Source: a virus. From it: a stretch of 64,000 nt of DNA. Numbering within the stretch: position 1 is the stretch's first letter; every line of letters starts with the position of its first letter. Both the position numbers and the translations under genes were made by a program. Positions 28,185-35,598 of the stretch are shown here, piece after piece. Location: IMG/VR virus record IMGVR_UViG_3300008448_000012, positions 50,471 to 114,470 of that record; one strand, written 5' to 3'. A model generated the notes under the pieces. The model did no database searches. It saw only the letters and a program-made list of their open reading frames with translations, and was not told where the DNA came from.

Positions 28185-28596
28185 TAATAAACGCTTTTTA
28201 AAAGCATACGCAAGATTTGATGGTTCTGGAAGAATTGTTCCATCTAGCACTATTCTCAGAAAGAATAAACCTAAGGTGGGTAATTGGACAGAAGTGCAAA
28301 CATATGAGTGCTGCAATGAAGTATCCTCCTATGATCTATTTGCTATACCACCATTACCAATAACTTGGCCCGATGTAATATTTTTCTGTAACGAAGAAGG
28401 ATTACCTATTGGATCTGGTTTCCCAGGAACATACACAACATTGGAAGAGCTAGCAGATGCATTTAATGCTGAAATAGGCTCAATGTATGGAGTTTTCTCA
28501 GTGTACAACGATGGTATAAAACTCACGGTATCAGCAGAGTTTAAGAACACCCACTGTCCAAATGGTGTTTTAACATATGGTATTATACCAGACTAA
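28177..28596 (+). CDS. Adhesin with CCN anchor module, copy 1
   Basis: A 139-residue protein whose first 50 residues (NKRFLKAYARFD..GRIVPSS...ECCN) form an anchor repeated in three following genes. The remaining 90 residues are a different, beta-rich domain with two more cysteines near the end (THCPNG). It starts inside the end of the glycosyltransferase gene. The shared anchor with changing partner suggests a virion attachment site loaded with alternative decoration or binding domains. Confidence 0.65.
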   Translation: MASNKRFLKAYARFDGSGRIVPSSTILRKNKPKVGNWTEVQTYECCNEVSSYDLFAIPPLPITWPDVIFFCNEEGLPIGSGFPGTYTTLEELADAFNAEIGSMYGVFSVYNDGIKLTVSAEFKNTHCPNGVLTYGIIPD

Positions 28597-28606
28597 AATA
28601 TAAAAT

Positions 28607-29029
28607 ATGTCTAACAAACGTTTCCTAAGAGCTTTTGTAGAATACGATGGAACAGGGAGAGTGCTTCCTGGAAGTCTTGTTCTGCGTGGCAACATCCCAA
28701 GAGTTGGGAACTGGGGAGAGATTCCTGCATACAAATGTTGCAATCCCTCTACACCAATGTCCAACACTGTAACAGCTGGTGGTGAACCAGGAACTATTTG
28801 TGTATATGGATTTGAGCTGTTCTGTGATGAATTGTTTCTGTTTGGAATAGCATTTGATTTTGGAGACACTATGACAAGTGTTCTTTCAGGATTGAATTCT
28901 TCATATGGATTCCTTGGACAATGGACAGCTCCTGACAGTGGAACAATCAAGCTTGATATGAAAGACGAAGTTGCTAAAGGACTTTGTCCAAATGGAACCA
29001 TAACAATTACCTATATTTGTGGAGGATAA
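28607..29029 (+). CDS. Adhesin with CCN anchor module, copy 2
   Basis: A 140-residue paralogue of the preceding gene: NKRFLRAFVEYDGTGRVLPGSLVLRG...YKCCN in the first 50 residues, then a separate C-terminal domain. Both copies end in a related CPNGT motif followed by a short strand, so these two share C-terminal as well as N-terminal ancestry and probably arose by tandem duplication. Unknown molecular target. Confidence 0.65.
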   Translation: MSNKRFLRAFVEYDGTGRVLPGSLVLRGNIPRVGNWGEIPAYKCCNPSTPMSNTVTAGGEPGTICVYGFELFCDELFLFGIAFDFGDTMTSVLSGLNSSYGFLGQWTAPDSGTIKLDMKDEVAKGLCPNGTITITYICGG

Positions 29030-29034
29030 ACATT

Positions 29035-30531
29035 ATGGAAAAAAGAATTTTAAAAGCTTACGAACGTTACGATTATAATGGAAGAGTTGTACCAGGCAGC
29101 CTTGTATTGAGAAGTAAGAAGCCTAAGAACGGTAAATGGAAGGAAGTACAAGCCTATAGATGTTGTAATGAAACAGGAGGTATTTGTACTAATTTCTGGA
29201 TTAACCAAACAGTGAATCCAGATAATCTAGATGGTGTTTGGACAGTAGGATCAGGAATGGATACTCAATGTAATTCATTTATGATAATGGAAGATTACTG
29301 GACCAGTCCAAACAACCCTAATCAAGATTCCCCACAAAACTTAGTGCTACAAAAGTTAAATAACGCTGGTGAGGTAGTTTGGAATAGAGTGTTTGATTTT
29401 GCAGAAAGTGGTGTAGACTATGAATATTTGGAAGCTCAAACAATGGGCGTAGACAAAAATAATAATGTGATTGTTTGTCTAATAGCATATGTTACAGCAA
29501 CTTCTAAACAAAGAACAGGTATCATAAAGTTTGATAATGATGGTAATAAGTTATGGGCAATAATTCTTACAGATTCTATCTATGATCAAGAATATGTAAC
29601 CTCTATAAAATTTGATAGTTTTAATAATATTTATCTTGCTATTCGTGGAGGTGGAAGTACAGGTGGTATAATAAAAGTTACTCCAGAAGGTGCAATAGTA
29701 GACAAAAAGTATTTAGTCCATCTATACAACCTAGATGAGTGTTATATAGAAGTGAATTCAAATAACGAAATTTATTTGATAACCAAATATTATGGTCCTC
29801 CACCCATTTATAACGCTCGTATTATTAAATTGGATTCTTCTCTAAATGAAATTTGGAATAAGAGCTTTGATCCAGATACAGGTGGTACTCCATATGGTAT
29901 AGCATTAGATGCAAATGAGAATATAGTATTTCAAATAGGTAATGGAATTGGTGCAAATACATCATCTCTATTTGGAGCATACATAAAGGTGTCACCAGAA
30001 GGAAACTTTATTTGGGCTACTAGGATATCTAATACTATAGATCCTGATGTTTCTCTTGGAACTTTTCAATTAGACTCTGATAAAAGCGGTAATGTATATA
30101 TTTCATCAGGTTATCCATCCTCAATTCCTGGATATAGTACTAATCCAAGCAATACAGTAATTATAGCAAAACTGTTACCAAATGGATCTCTTGATTGGGT
30201 TTATGGTATAGAGTCTGTTAGTAGCATATATCCTTGGTATTGGAGTAGTCCAATAGTGGGAAAAGTTGTAAACAATGCTCTTATTCTTGCATATTATAAT
30301 GATGGAGATCCATTTGATGCACAATTGTTTAAACTTCCATTAACTGCTGTAGCTGACGGTACATATGGAGATTATACATTTACAAACATCACTAACTTAT
30401 GGACAACATCAAATCCTTCAATTATACTTAGTGATGCTGAAAGTATTTGGACATCTGATTCTACAAATTCAGTGGAATTGAACTATCTTACATTTGAGGG
30501 AACTTACACAACAACACTTACATCTTTGTAA
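29035..30531 (+). CDS. CCN-anchor adhesin with beta-propeller-like domain
   Basis: A 498-residue protein beginning MEKRILKAYERYDYNGRVVPG...YRCCN, the anchor of the two genes before, followed by about 440 residues of repeats of the type W.K.FD..G.....A.D...N......G, as in NHL/SBBP beta-propellers. The propeller could bind glycan or protein on the host. The ATG at 29035 is chosen over 28984 because the latter lies in the preceding gene and the paralogues all begin at the equivalent residue. Confidence 0.7.
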   Translation: MEKRILKAYERYDYNGRVVPGSLVLRSKKPKNGKWKEVQAYRCCNETGGICTNFWINQTVNPDNLDGVWTVGSGMDTQCNSFMIMEDYWTSPNNPNQDSPQNLVLQKLNNAGEVVWNRVFDFAESGVDYEYLEAQTMGVDKNNNVIVCLIAYVTATSKQRTGIIKFDNDGNKLWAIILTDSIYDQEYVTSIKFDSFNNIYLAIRGGGSTGGIIKVTPEGAIVDKKYLVHLYNLDECYIEVNSNNEIYLITKYYGPPPIYNARIIKLDSSLNEIWNKSFDPDTGGTPYGIALDANENIVFQIGNGIGANTSSLFGAYIKVSPEGNFIWATRISNTIDPDVSLGTFQLDSDKSGNVYISSGYPSSIPGYSTNPSNTVIIAKLLPNGSLDWVYGIESVSSIYPWYWSSPIVGKVVNNALILAYYNDGDPFDAQLFKLPLTAVADGTYGDYTFTNITNLWTTSNPSIILSDAESIWTSDSTNSVELNYLTFEGTYTTTLTSL

Positions 30532-30533
30532 TT

Positions 30534-30662
30534 ATGGAAACTACCACAACCACTACTACATCTGCTCCTGTTGAAAAATTATACGGTAGAGAACTTGCAG
30601 ATAAATTGAGAGAAGAAAGAGAGCAAAAAAGAGTTGCCAGACTTCAGTCTTCTCAACAGTAA
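30534..30662 (+). CDS. Tiny poly-threonine protein
   Basis: A 42-residue frame, METTTTTTTSAP followed by a charged helix (Glu/Arg-rich), starts two bases after the preceding stop. Its Thr run resembles those in the genes at 26997 and 30681. It could be a detached linker-plus-helix piece of the modular array or a small virion part. Confidence 0.5.
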   Translation: METTTTTTTSAPVEKLYGRELADKLREEREQKRVARLQSSQQ

Positions 30663-30680
30663 TATATTAAAATAGAAGAA

Positions 30681-31589
30681 ATGGATAAAAGAATTCTTAA
30701 AGCTTACGAAAGATATGACTACAATGGTAAAGTTGTTTCTGGTAGTCTTGTACTCAGATACAAAAAGCCTAAAAATGGTAAATGGAAAGAGTTGACAAGT
30801 TATGAGTGTTGTAACGACATAACAACTACCACTACAATTCCTCCAGCATTTAGAATGTTTGCAACTACTACATCTCCTAGTCAGACATTTCAATTCTCAA
30901 TAGGATCATTAGGAGGAGTTTTACCACTTAATATAGATTGGGGTGATGGTAATTCAGAAACAGTTAGTACTCCTACATACTCATCATCTGATCTAGCACA
31001 TACATATGTTTCCCCAGGTTCATATGTAGTGACTCTTACTAGTACTTCTCCTCAATACTTTGGTGTCTTAAATTCATTTACATCAATTCTAAAAAATATA
31101 ACTGGATGGGATCAGTTTCCAAATATGACAGGTTTATACATAAGTAATGGTGGATTTACATCAGTAGACTTTGGCACTCTAAATTTCTTAAGTTCAGTAA
31201 CTCTTATAGACATGCCAAGTCTTACATCTTTTACATTTACAAGTCTTCCTGCATTAAGTTTCTTACATTTGTATGGTACTAATATATCAGGAAATTTGTT
31301 TAGTGGGAAATCTCTTCCACTTCTTAGTGAGCTTAATGCTGCTTATACAGATATCACCAACATTGACTTATCAGGACTTCCAGACTTATACATCTTACGT
31401 TTGATGGGCTGTGCTATAACAAATAGTACAGATATTGATAACATATTTATTGGTATTCTTGCTAATGATAGAACAGGTGGTGTAATTGATGTAAGTGGAG
31501 GAACTAATGCTGCTCCAACAGCTGCTAGTGCTGCTGCTAGAGCCACTCTTACAAACTTTGATTACGACTACTATTTAGCTTACAATTAA
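30681..31589 (+). CDS. CCN-anchor adhesin with PKD and leucine-rich-like repeats
   Basis: A 302-residue protein with the CCN anchor (residues 1-48), a TTTTT linker, then a PKD-like domain around residues 65-120 (IDWGDGNSETV ... HTYVSPGSYVVTL). About 150 residues of leucine-rich/BspA-like repeats follow (LTSFTFTSLPALSFLHLYGT). Such domains bind carbohydrate or protein surfaces in Bacteroidota, so this gene may have captured host-type surface modules. Binding role is inferred from domains and neighbours. Confidence 0.7.
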   Translation: MDKRILKAYERYDYNGKVVSGSLVLRYKKPKNGKWKELTSYECCNDITTTTTIPPAFRMFATTTSPSQTFQFSIGSLGGVLPLNIDWGDGNSETVSTPTYSSSDLAHTYVSPGSYVVTLTSTSPQYFGVLNSFTSILKNITGWDQFPNMTGLYISNGGFTSVDFGTLNFLSSVTLIDMPSLTSFTFTSLPALSFLHLYGTNISGNLFSGKSLPLLSELNAAYTDITNIDLSGLPDLYILRLMGCAITNSTDIDNIFIGILANDRTGGVIDVSGGTNAAPTAASAAARATLTNFDYDYYLAYN

Positions 31590-31604
31590 TAAAACAAATA
31601 TAAA

Positions 31605-32015
31605 ATGGCAAAATCCCTATTTCCAGAAGACATGATGTCAAAGTCTGGAGGAGCTATGACTCTTGAAACCATCGCAGCTAAGCTCACTTATTTTCATGAG
31701 CAATTGCATCTATTGCATTGGCAAACAAGCTCTTATGCTGAGCATCAAGCTCTTGGAGGATTGTACGATTATGTACATGATTTCAAAGATGGATTGATTG
31801 AAAAGATTATGGGATATACAGGGAAGCGTCCTAGTGGTTATAAAATTGATTCAGTTACAGCAACAGCTGCCACTTCTGTAGTTAGTGAACTTATGGCATT
31901 TGCTTCTAGTCTAAAAGATTATGGAGAAGCAAATTCATATCACGATGTTTGTAATCTTGCTGATTCTCTTTCTGGAGAAGCAGCTAAAACTAAATATCTG
32001 CTAACCCTCAGCTAA
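31605..32015 (+). CDS. Dps/ferritin-like protein (DUF5856-type)
   Basis: A 136-residue helical protein with the Dps-like motif KLTYFHEQLHLLHWQTSSYAEH followed by ALGGLYDYVHDFKDGL and a later EANSYHDVCNLADS helix. The spacing of His, Glu and Asp matches ferritin-like four-helix bundles, and phage members of this type are usually annotated as DUF5856. It could bind iron or protect DNA, but in phages the role is unknown. The next gene starts on the last base of the stop codon. Confidence 0.65.
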   Translation: MAKSLFPEDMMSKSGGAMTLETIAAKLTYFHEQLHLLHWQTSSYAEHQALGGLYDYVHDFKDGLIEKIMGYTGKRPSGYKIDSVTATAATSVVSELMAFASSLKDYGEANSYHDVCNLADSLSGEAAKTKYLLTLS

Positions 32016-32296
32016 TGCAAATACATACAAAATTCTTTCCCCAAGTGTTGCAAGATAATGAAATAGCTTATTTTGCACACTTGGAGGGAATTTTAGAGGC
32101 AGTGGATGAATTGGCTTCTTTAGAGATAACAAAAAATCCACACTCATACCACTTTAGACTAGCTCCTTCTCTACCAAAATATAACGACATGTTATTGGAA
32201 GAGCTATTAAAGTTTCACAATTTGCTGCAGATAAAGCTGAATCTCAGCAAGAGTATAAAAAGTTCAGCAACAATAGTATTTGAAATTTCAATTTAA
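32015..32296 (+). CDS. Hypothetical protein
   Basis: A 93-residue protein whose ATG overlaps the stop of the Dps-like gene by one base. Mostly helical with a leucine-rich middle and a hydrophobic end; no motif recognised. Tight coupling suggests it acts with or is regulated like the Dps-like protein. Confidence 0.6.
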   Translation: MQIHTKFFPQVLQDNEIAYFAHLEGILEAVDELASLEITKNPHSYHFRLAPSLPKYNDMLLEELLKFHNLLQIKLNLSKSIKSSATIVFEISI

Positions 32297-32301
32297 CTGA
32301 C

Positions 32302-32772
32302 ATGCCTACATTTATTAAAACAGGATTTTGGGAAAAACTGTCTAAAGCTCCCAAGGAATATTTGAATCTTGACAACCTCATCCAATCAATTGGAGGAGGA
32401 GGAGGTGGTTCCTATCTTAAATATATTGCTTCAATGGGGCAAGTTGGAATCAGTGACCCTCAGGTGATTGTTCATGAGAACACAATAGGTAATATTGTTT
32501 GGACAAGAGATTCTGATGGTTTATATATAGCCACTTTAGCAGGAGCATTTCCTAACGGAAAAGTTTGGTGCAATGTAACCTCAGGTTCCAACTATGGCAA
32601 CACTACAATTCCTATTGGGTTTGCAAAAGAAAATTTTAATTCAAATGATTCACTTGCACTTCGTACAGGATATATTGATGCTACAGGTGCAGATGTTCCT
32701 GTAGATATAAATTCAAATTTTGGACCTAATGTTGTTTATGAGTATTCTATTGAAATTCGTGTATACCCATAA
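32302..32772 (+). CDS. Small virion adhesin with glycine linker
   Basis: A 156-residue protein with an N-terminal module, a GGGGGG linker near residue 32 and a C-terminal beta-rich domain of about 115 residues with alternating hydrophobic strands ending in VYEYSIEIRVYP. The layout matches short tail-fibre or head-decoration proteins. No enzymatic motif. It is the last gene before a promoter-like site. Confidence 0.6.
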   Translation: MPTFIKTGFWEKLSKAPKEYLNLDNLIQSIGGGGGGSYLKYIASMGQVGISDPQVIVHENTIGNIVWTRDSDGLYIATLAGAFPNGKVWCNVTSGSNYGNTTIPIGFAKENFNSNDSLALRTGYIDATGADVPVDINSNFGPNVVYEYSIEIRVYP

Positions 32773-32779
32773 AATAAAT

Positions 32780-32810
32780 TTGGTAAATCCAAATTAATTT
32801 ATTACATTCG
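32780..32810 (+). promoter_or_regulatory. Bacteroidota-type promoter before the small-gene array
   Basis: TTG (32780-32782), a 20-base spacer and TACATTCG (32803-32810; one mismatch to TAnnTTTG) precede the ATG at 32827. The upstream AAATAAATTTGG sequence is nearly identical to that of the promoter at 20049. Confidence 0.5.
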
Positions 32811-32826
32811 CCCCTAAAACCAATTT

Positions 32827-33054
32827 ATGGAAAAAATTAAATACGATCCTACAAAATCCTACAAATGGACACCAGATGATTCTTTTATTTTGTCTGGAGG
32901 AGAATTCGGAACAATTCTAAATGCATTCCGTGCTGTACTTTCTTCTCAAGAAGCCCAAAAAATCATTGCTGTTGAAAGAGCAAATGATTTGCTTGAGGGA
33001 GTTTTGAAGAAAGCTGTAGAAGATGGAATTGCTGTAGAGTCAAATAATGAGTAA
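32827..33054 (+). CDS. Hypothetical small acidic helical protein
   Basis: A 75-residue protein beginning MEKIKYDPTKSYKWTPDDSF. It has an aromatic N-terminus, a central helix and an acidic C-terminus. Similar short proteins occur in Bacteroidota phage structural regions, but I do not recognise a defined function. The next ATG overlaps its stop by one base, making it the first gene of the lysine-rich array. Confidence 0.6.
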   Translation: MEKIKYDPTKSYKWTPDDSFILSGGEFGTILNAFRAVLSSQEAQKIIAVERANDLLEGVLKKAVEDGIAVESNNE

Positions 33055-33227
33055 TGAAAAAACAAATGATTAAACGCAAGGATGGTTCTGTCTCACAACG
33101 TGGTTTGTGGGACAACTTGAGGAGCAAAGCTGCTGAAAATAAAGCATCAGGAGCTAAGCCCAAAAAACCTACAGCCCAAATGCTTAAGCAAGAGAAGAAG
33201 ATTAAAGCTGCTTCTAAGAAGAAATGA
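33054..33227 (+). CDS. Tiny lysine-rich protein
   Basis: A 57-residue basic protein (MKKQMIKRKDGSVSQRG... ending AASKKK). It starts on the final base of the preceding stop and overlaps the next start by four bases, which supports translation as part of a coupled chain. Composition suggests nucleic-acid or capsid-interior binding; no family recognised. Confidence 0.6.
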   Translation: MKKQMIKRKDGSVSQRGLWDNLRSKAAENKASGAKPKKPTAQMLKQEKKIKAASKKK

Positions 33228-33304
33228 AAATGTGTGGTATCCATATAATCCCTTTGGATGAACATGGACTATGTCCAATATGTCTAAATGATAAAAACAC
33301 TTAA
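33224..33304 (+). CDS. 26-residue putative zinc-knuckle peptide
   Basis: An ATGA overlap with the previous gene opens a 26-residue frame with C4-x2-H7 and CPIC (residues 17-20), a spacing able to bind one zinc. It is very short, but tight coupling on both sides and the ordered Cys/His pattern favour a real peptide. Confidence 0.45.
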   Translation: MKMCGIHIIPLDEHGLCPICLNDKNT

Positions 33305-33306
33305 TT

Positions 33307-33462
33307 ATGGCAAAGGTAAGCAAAGCTAAAAACATCTCTGCAGGTGTTGGTGGCAAAGGTAAGAAAGCTCCTATGGTAGATCCCAAAGGTGCTTATACAA
33401 AAGTGCAAGAACGCACTCTTGGTAACATGAAGAAAGGCGGTAAAGTTTCTAAAAAGAAATAA
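33307..33462 (+). CDS. Tiny lysine/glycine-rich protein
   Basis: A 51-residue basic protein (MAKVSKAKNISAGVGG... ending KKGGKVSKKK) in the close-packed array. The terminal KKGGKV motif resembles KSGGK at the start of the proteins at 34174 and 34496. Function unknown; probably virion-associated by context. Confidence 0.6.
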   Translation: MAKVSKAKNISAGVGGKGKKAPMVDPKGAYTKVQERTLGNMKKGGKVSKKK

Positions 33463-33464
33463 CC

Positions 33465-33626
33465 ATGGCTACAGATAAAAAGTGGATACAAAAAGCCACT
33501 GCTTCTATTAAACGTAGAGGTACAGAAGGTAAATGTACCCCCATCACTAAACCTGGATGCACAGGTAAAGCTAAAGCCCTTGCCAAGACTTTCAAGAAAA
33601 TGGCTAAAGCCCGTAAAGGCAAATGA
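33465..33626 (+). CDS. Tiny basic protein with paired cysteines
   Basis: A 53-residue protein, MATDKKWIQKATASIKRRGTEGKC... with a second Cys in KPGCTGKAKALAKTF. The pattern W..KA..SIK.RGT.G.C...AKTFKK is familiar from small Bacteroidota phage structural proteins (DUF5872-like in my recollection), but the assignment is tentative. It overlaps the next start by four bases. Confidence 0.6.
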   Translation: MATDKKWIQKATASIKRRGTEGKCTPITKPGCTGKAKALAKTFKKMAKARKGK

Positions 33627-33826
33627 CAATATTCGAACCATCAAATCGTGTTGAGGTTTCTACTCCCAAAGGTGATGGAGTCATTTGGTTAGTGACCGAG
33701 TTTGGTCATGAAACAGATACAATTTACACTGTAATTATTAATGATACAGGTGAAATGTGGCAGTTGCGTCATAAAGATATTATTGTAAAGAACAACATTA
33801 CTTTTGGTAGAAATGGCAACTATTAA
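33623..33826 (+). CDS. Small SH3-like beta protein
   Basis: A 67-residue protein coupled by ATGA to the gene before. Its pattern VEVSTPKGDGVIWLVTEF..ETDTIYTVIINDTGEMWQLRHKDI alternates strands and turns as in small SH3/KOW-like barrels. It is the only clearly non-basic protein in the array. Its end overlaps the start at 33813. Function unknown. Confidence 0.6.
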   Translation: MTIFEPSNRVEVSTPKGDGVIWLVTEFGHETDTIYTVIINDTGEMWQLRHKDIIVKNNITFGRNGNY

Positions 33827-34172
33827 AAAACTTCTTCAGGATGCTCCTAGGATGAGAGGTGTTACACCTGTTCCTAATGGACCATTGGTTAAGAAGAAAG
33901 GACCTTATAAAGGATCCACACTTAAATCAGGTGGTAAGGTGAAGGTTGTTGCTGGTGGTGAAAAGCACGTAGTTTACAAAGCTTCAAAGAAAACTTCTAA
34001 AGGTAAACCTGGAGATGTTATGGTGAATCATCCTACAATGGATAAAGGTAAATGGGATACCATTAATCTTACCAAGAAAGGAAAAGCCAAAACTGTTAAA
34101 CAGGGAGTTGCTGCTACAAAGAAATGGCACAAAGACAACCCTGATTATAAATACAAGGGTAAAAAGAAATAA
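33813..34172 (+). CDS. Lysine-rich virion-type protein
   Basis: A 119-residue, strongly basic protein. The ATG at 33813 (MATIKKLLQDAPRM) is preferred to a TTG nine bases upstream because the paralogue-like genes at 34174 and 34496 begin MATVKK. The middle has SGGKVKVVAGGEKHVVY, giving a possible small beta unit; the ends are Lys/Gly-rich and likely disordered. Possibly a DNA-compacting or capsid-interior protein. Confidence 0.6.
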   Translation: MATIKKLLQDAPRMRGVTPVPNGPLVKKKGPYKGSTLKSGGKVKVVAGGEKHVVYKASKKTSKGKPGDVMVNHPTMDKGKWDTINLTKKGKAKTVKQGVAATKKWHKDNPDYKYKGKKK

Positions 34173-34173
34173 A

Positions 34174-34476
34174 ATGGCTACTGTTAAAAAAGTTATGAAG
34201 TCTGGTGGTAAAACACCTGCTTGGACACGTTCTGAAGGAAAGGATCCAAAAGGAGGTCTCAACCGTAAGGGTGTAGCTAGTTATAGAGCTGCTAATCCTG
34301 GCAGTAAGTTAAAGATGGCTGTAACTACACCTCCTTCTAAGTTAAAGAAAGGTAGTAAGGCAGCAAAAAGAAGAAAAAGTTTTTGTGCCCGAATGTCAGG
34401 AGTTAAAGGTCCTATGAAAAAACCAAATGGTAAACCTACAAGAAAAGCTCTTGCTCTTCGTAAATGGAATTGTTAA
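34174..34476 (+). CDS. DUF6321 family basic protein
   Basis: A 100-residue protein that I recognise as the DUF6321 type found in many marine and gut phages. Characteristic stretches are AWTRSEGKDPKGGLN, GVASYRAANPGSKLK, KKGSKAAKRRKSFCARMSG and a conserved C-terminus ALRKWNC. Two cysteines, one in the centre and one terminal, are retained. The very strong conservation across distant phages suggests nucleic-acid binding, but no function is established. Start at 34174 follows the stop of the preceding gene by one base. Confidence 0.8.
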   Translation: MATVKKVMKSGGKTPAWTRSEGKDPKGGLNRKGVASYRAANPGSKLKMAVTTPPSKLKKGSKAAKRRKSFCARMSGVKGPMKKPNGKPTRKALALRKWNC

Positions 34477-34495
34477 TCATAAAAATTAATATAAA

Positions 34496-34765
34496 ATGGC
34501 AACTGTTAAAAAGAAAATGAAATCTGGTGGATCTCTTGGTATGAAATCAGTTAAGGCTGGTTATGACAAGAATCCTTCTGTAACTAGGGCTGACGTTATC
34601 GTAGCTGCTAAGGGTGAAGCTAAACATGGTACTAAAATGAAGAAAGCTAAAAGTGGTGCTGCTTTGAAAAAGCAAGCTGCTACAGCTATTGCCATGAAAA
34701 AAGCTGGTAAGGCTCCCAAGAAGATGATGAAGATGGGTGGTAAATGTAAATATGGTTGCAAATGA
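34496..34765 (+). CDS. Lysine-rich protein with cysteine tail
   Basis: An 89-residue basic protein beginning MATVKKKMKSGGSLG, clearly sharing its opening with the DUF6321 gene before it, and ending KMGGKCKYGCK with a Cys-x3-Cys pair. Alanine/lysine-rich middle. It starts behind the ATATAAAATGG leader seen before many genes and overlaps the next gene by four bases. Confidence 0.65.
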   Translation: MATVKKKMKSGGSLGMKSVKAGYDKNPSVTRADVIVAAKGEAKHGTKMKKAKSGAALKKQAATAIAMKKAGKAPKKMMKMGGKCKYGCK

Positions 34766-34899
34766 AATCAGGCAAACCAAAGAAAGCTCCTAAAGTGAAA
34801 AATCCTCGTCCAAAGGATAATTACATGAAGGAAGCTGATACAAAGCTTAGACTCAAAAGTCCTCAATGGCCTATGAAGCAGAAGAGATTATCAAAATAA
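34762..34899 (+). CDS. Tiny lysine/proline-rich protein, last rightward gene
   Basis: A 45-residue basic protein (MKSGKPKKAPKVKNPRPKDNY...) coupled by ATGA to the gene before. It ends one base before the convergent terminator. Probably the end of the late rightward transcript. No function assigned. Confidence 0.6.
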   Translation: MKSGKPKKAPKVKNPRPKDNYMKEADTKLRLKSPQWPMKQKRLSK

Positions 34900-34900
34900 G

Positions 34901-34930
34901 AAAAGCCCCAATTAATTTTGGGGCTTTTTT
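34901..34930. terminator. Bidirectional terminator at the convergent junction
   Basis: AAAAGCCCC and GGGGCTTTTTT form a stem around a short AT loop, with a T-tract on the + strand and an equivalent A-run giving a T-tract on the - strand. It separates the rightward virion/lysis block from the leftward replication block. Confidence 0.85.
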
Positions 34931-35598
34931 ATTTTCTTATAATAGTCTTGTTTAAACCTTGGAGATAGTGTAATCACTCCTTTTGTATTATCCAACACCT
35001 TGTCTGCCTTGTTTAGGATTGTTTCATTGGATTGTTTACCCAGTCCTGATATATGTAGAGTGTTCATTCCCCATCTATATATCATTGTTGGATCATCTAT
35101 GGTGTATATTTTGGCATTGTTTGAAAATGTAATGTCAGCATCCTCATCTCCACTTTTATCTGGAAACTTGATTCTGTCTAAATAGGATTTAGTGTATACA
35201 TTCCCATTATTTACACTGCCTGTAATTTTATCATAGACATTGTTCACAAAGAAATAGTGTCCCTTGCTTCTGTATATTTCATATCCAGGATTGGATTGAA
35301 TTGCTTCAGACACAATCTTCAATCCTCCATCATACAAAAGATCATCATCATCGAGTCTATATATGTAATCATATTTACACTGCTTATATCCCCATTCAAG
35401 TTTAGAGGCTATAGATGGAAATCTTTCTTTACAATTGATAACTCTCACCCTGTCATGGTTATAAACATAATCCACTTCTGGATTATCATTTATAATAACC
35501 ATTTCACAATTAAGTGAATCATCCTGTTGTAAAAAAGATTCAATAGCTTCTTCAAGAAGATGATGTCTTTTATATGTTATTGTAAGTGTAGATATCAT
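34912..35598 (-). CDS. Family 2-type glycosyltransferase
   Basis: A 228-residue GT2-like enzyme: ISTLTITYKRHHLLEEAIESFL at the N-terminus is the typical nucleotide-binding start, and YIYRLDDDDLLY near residue 80 supplies the DxD metal site. It would transfer an activated sugar in the cytoplasm, possibly to DNA, a virion protein or a host glycan; the acceptor cannot be read from sequence. It is the last gene of the RecA operon and its stop lies inside the bidirectional terminator. Confidence 0.8.
   Translation of the reverse strand: MISTLTITYKRHHLLEEAIESFLQQDDSLNCEMVIINDNPEVDYVYNHDRVRVINCKERFPSIASKLEWGYKQCKYDYIYRLDDDDLLYDGGLKIVSEAIQSNPGYEIYRSKGHYFFVNNVYDKITGSVNNGNVYTKSYLDRIKFPDKSGDEDADITFSNNAKIYTIDDPTMIYRWGMNTLHISGLGKQSNETILNKADKVLDNTKGVITLSPRFKQDYYKKIKKPQN

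Noticed and set aside
28984-29034. Earlier start for the beta-propeller adhesin
   Set aside because: It would lie inside the preceding gene, and all paralogues begin at the residue encoded from 29035.
16151-31589. Diversity-generating retroelement serving the variable adhesins
   Set aside because: No reverse transcriptase gene and no obvious template/variable repeat pair was seen; variation looks like module exchange instead.
32395-32411. GGA repeat as a regulatory tract
   Set aside because: It encodes an in-frame glycine linker between two domains of a small adhesin.
1-34900. Many minus-strand frames of 60-210 codons inside the giant and fibre genes
   Set aside because: They lie fully inside well-supported genes, have low-complexity composition typical of antisense frames and lack recognisable motifs.
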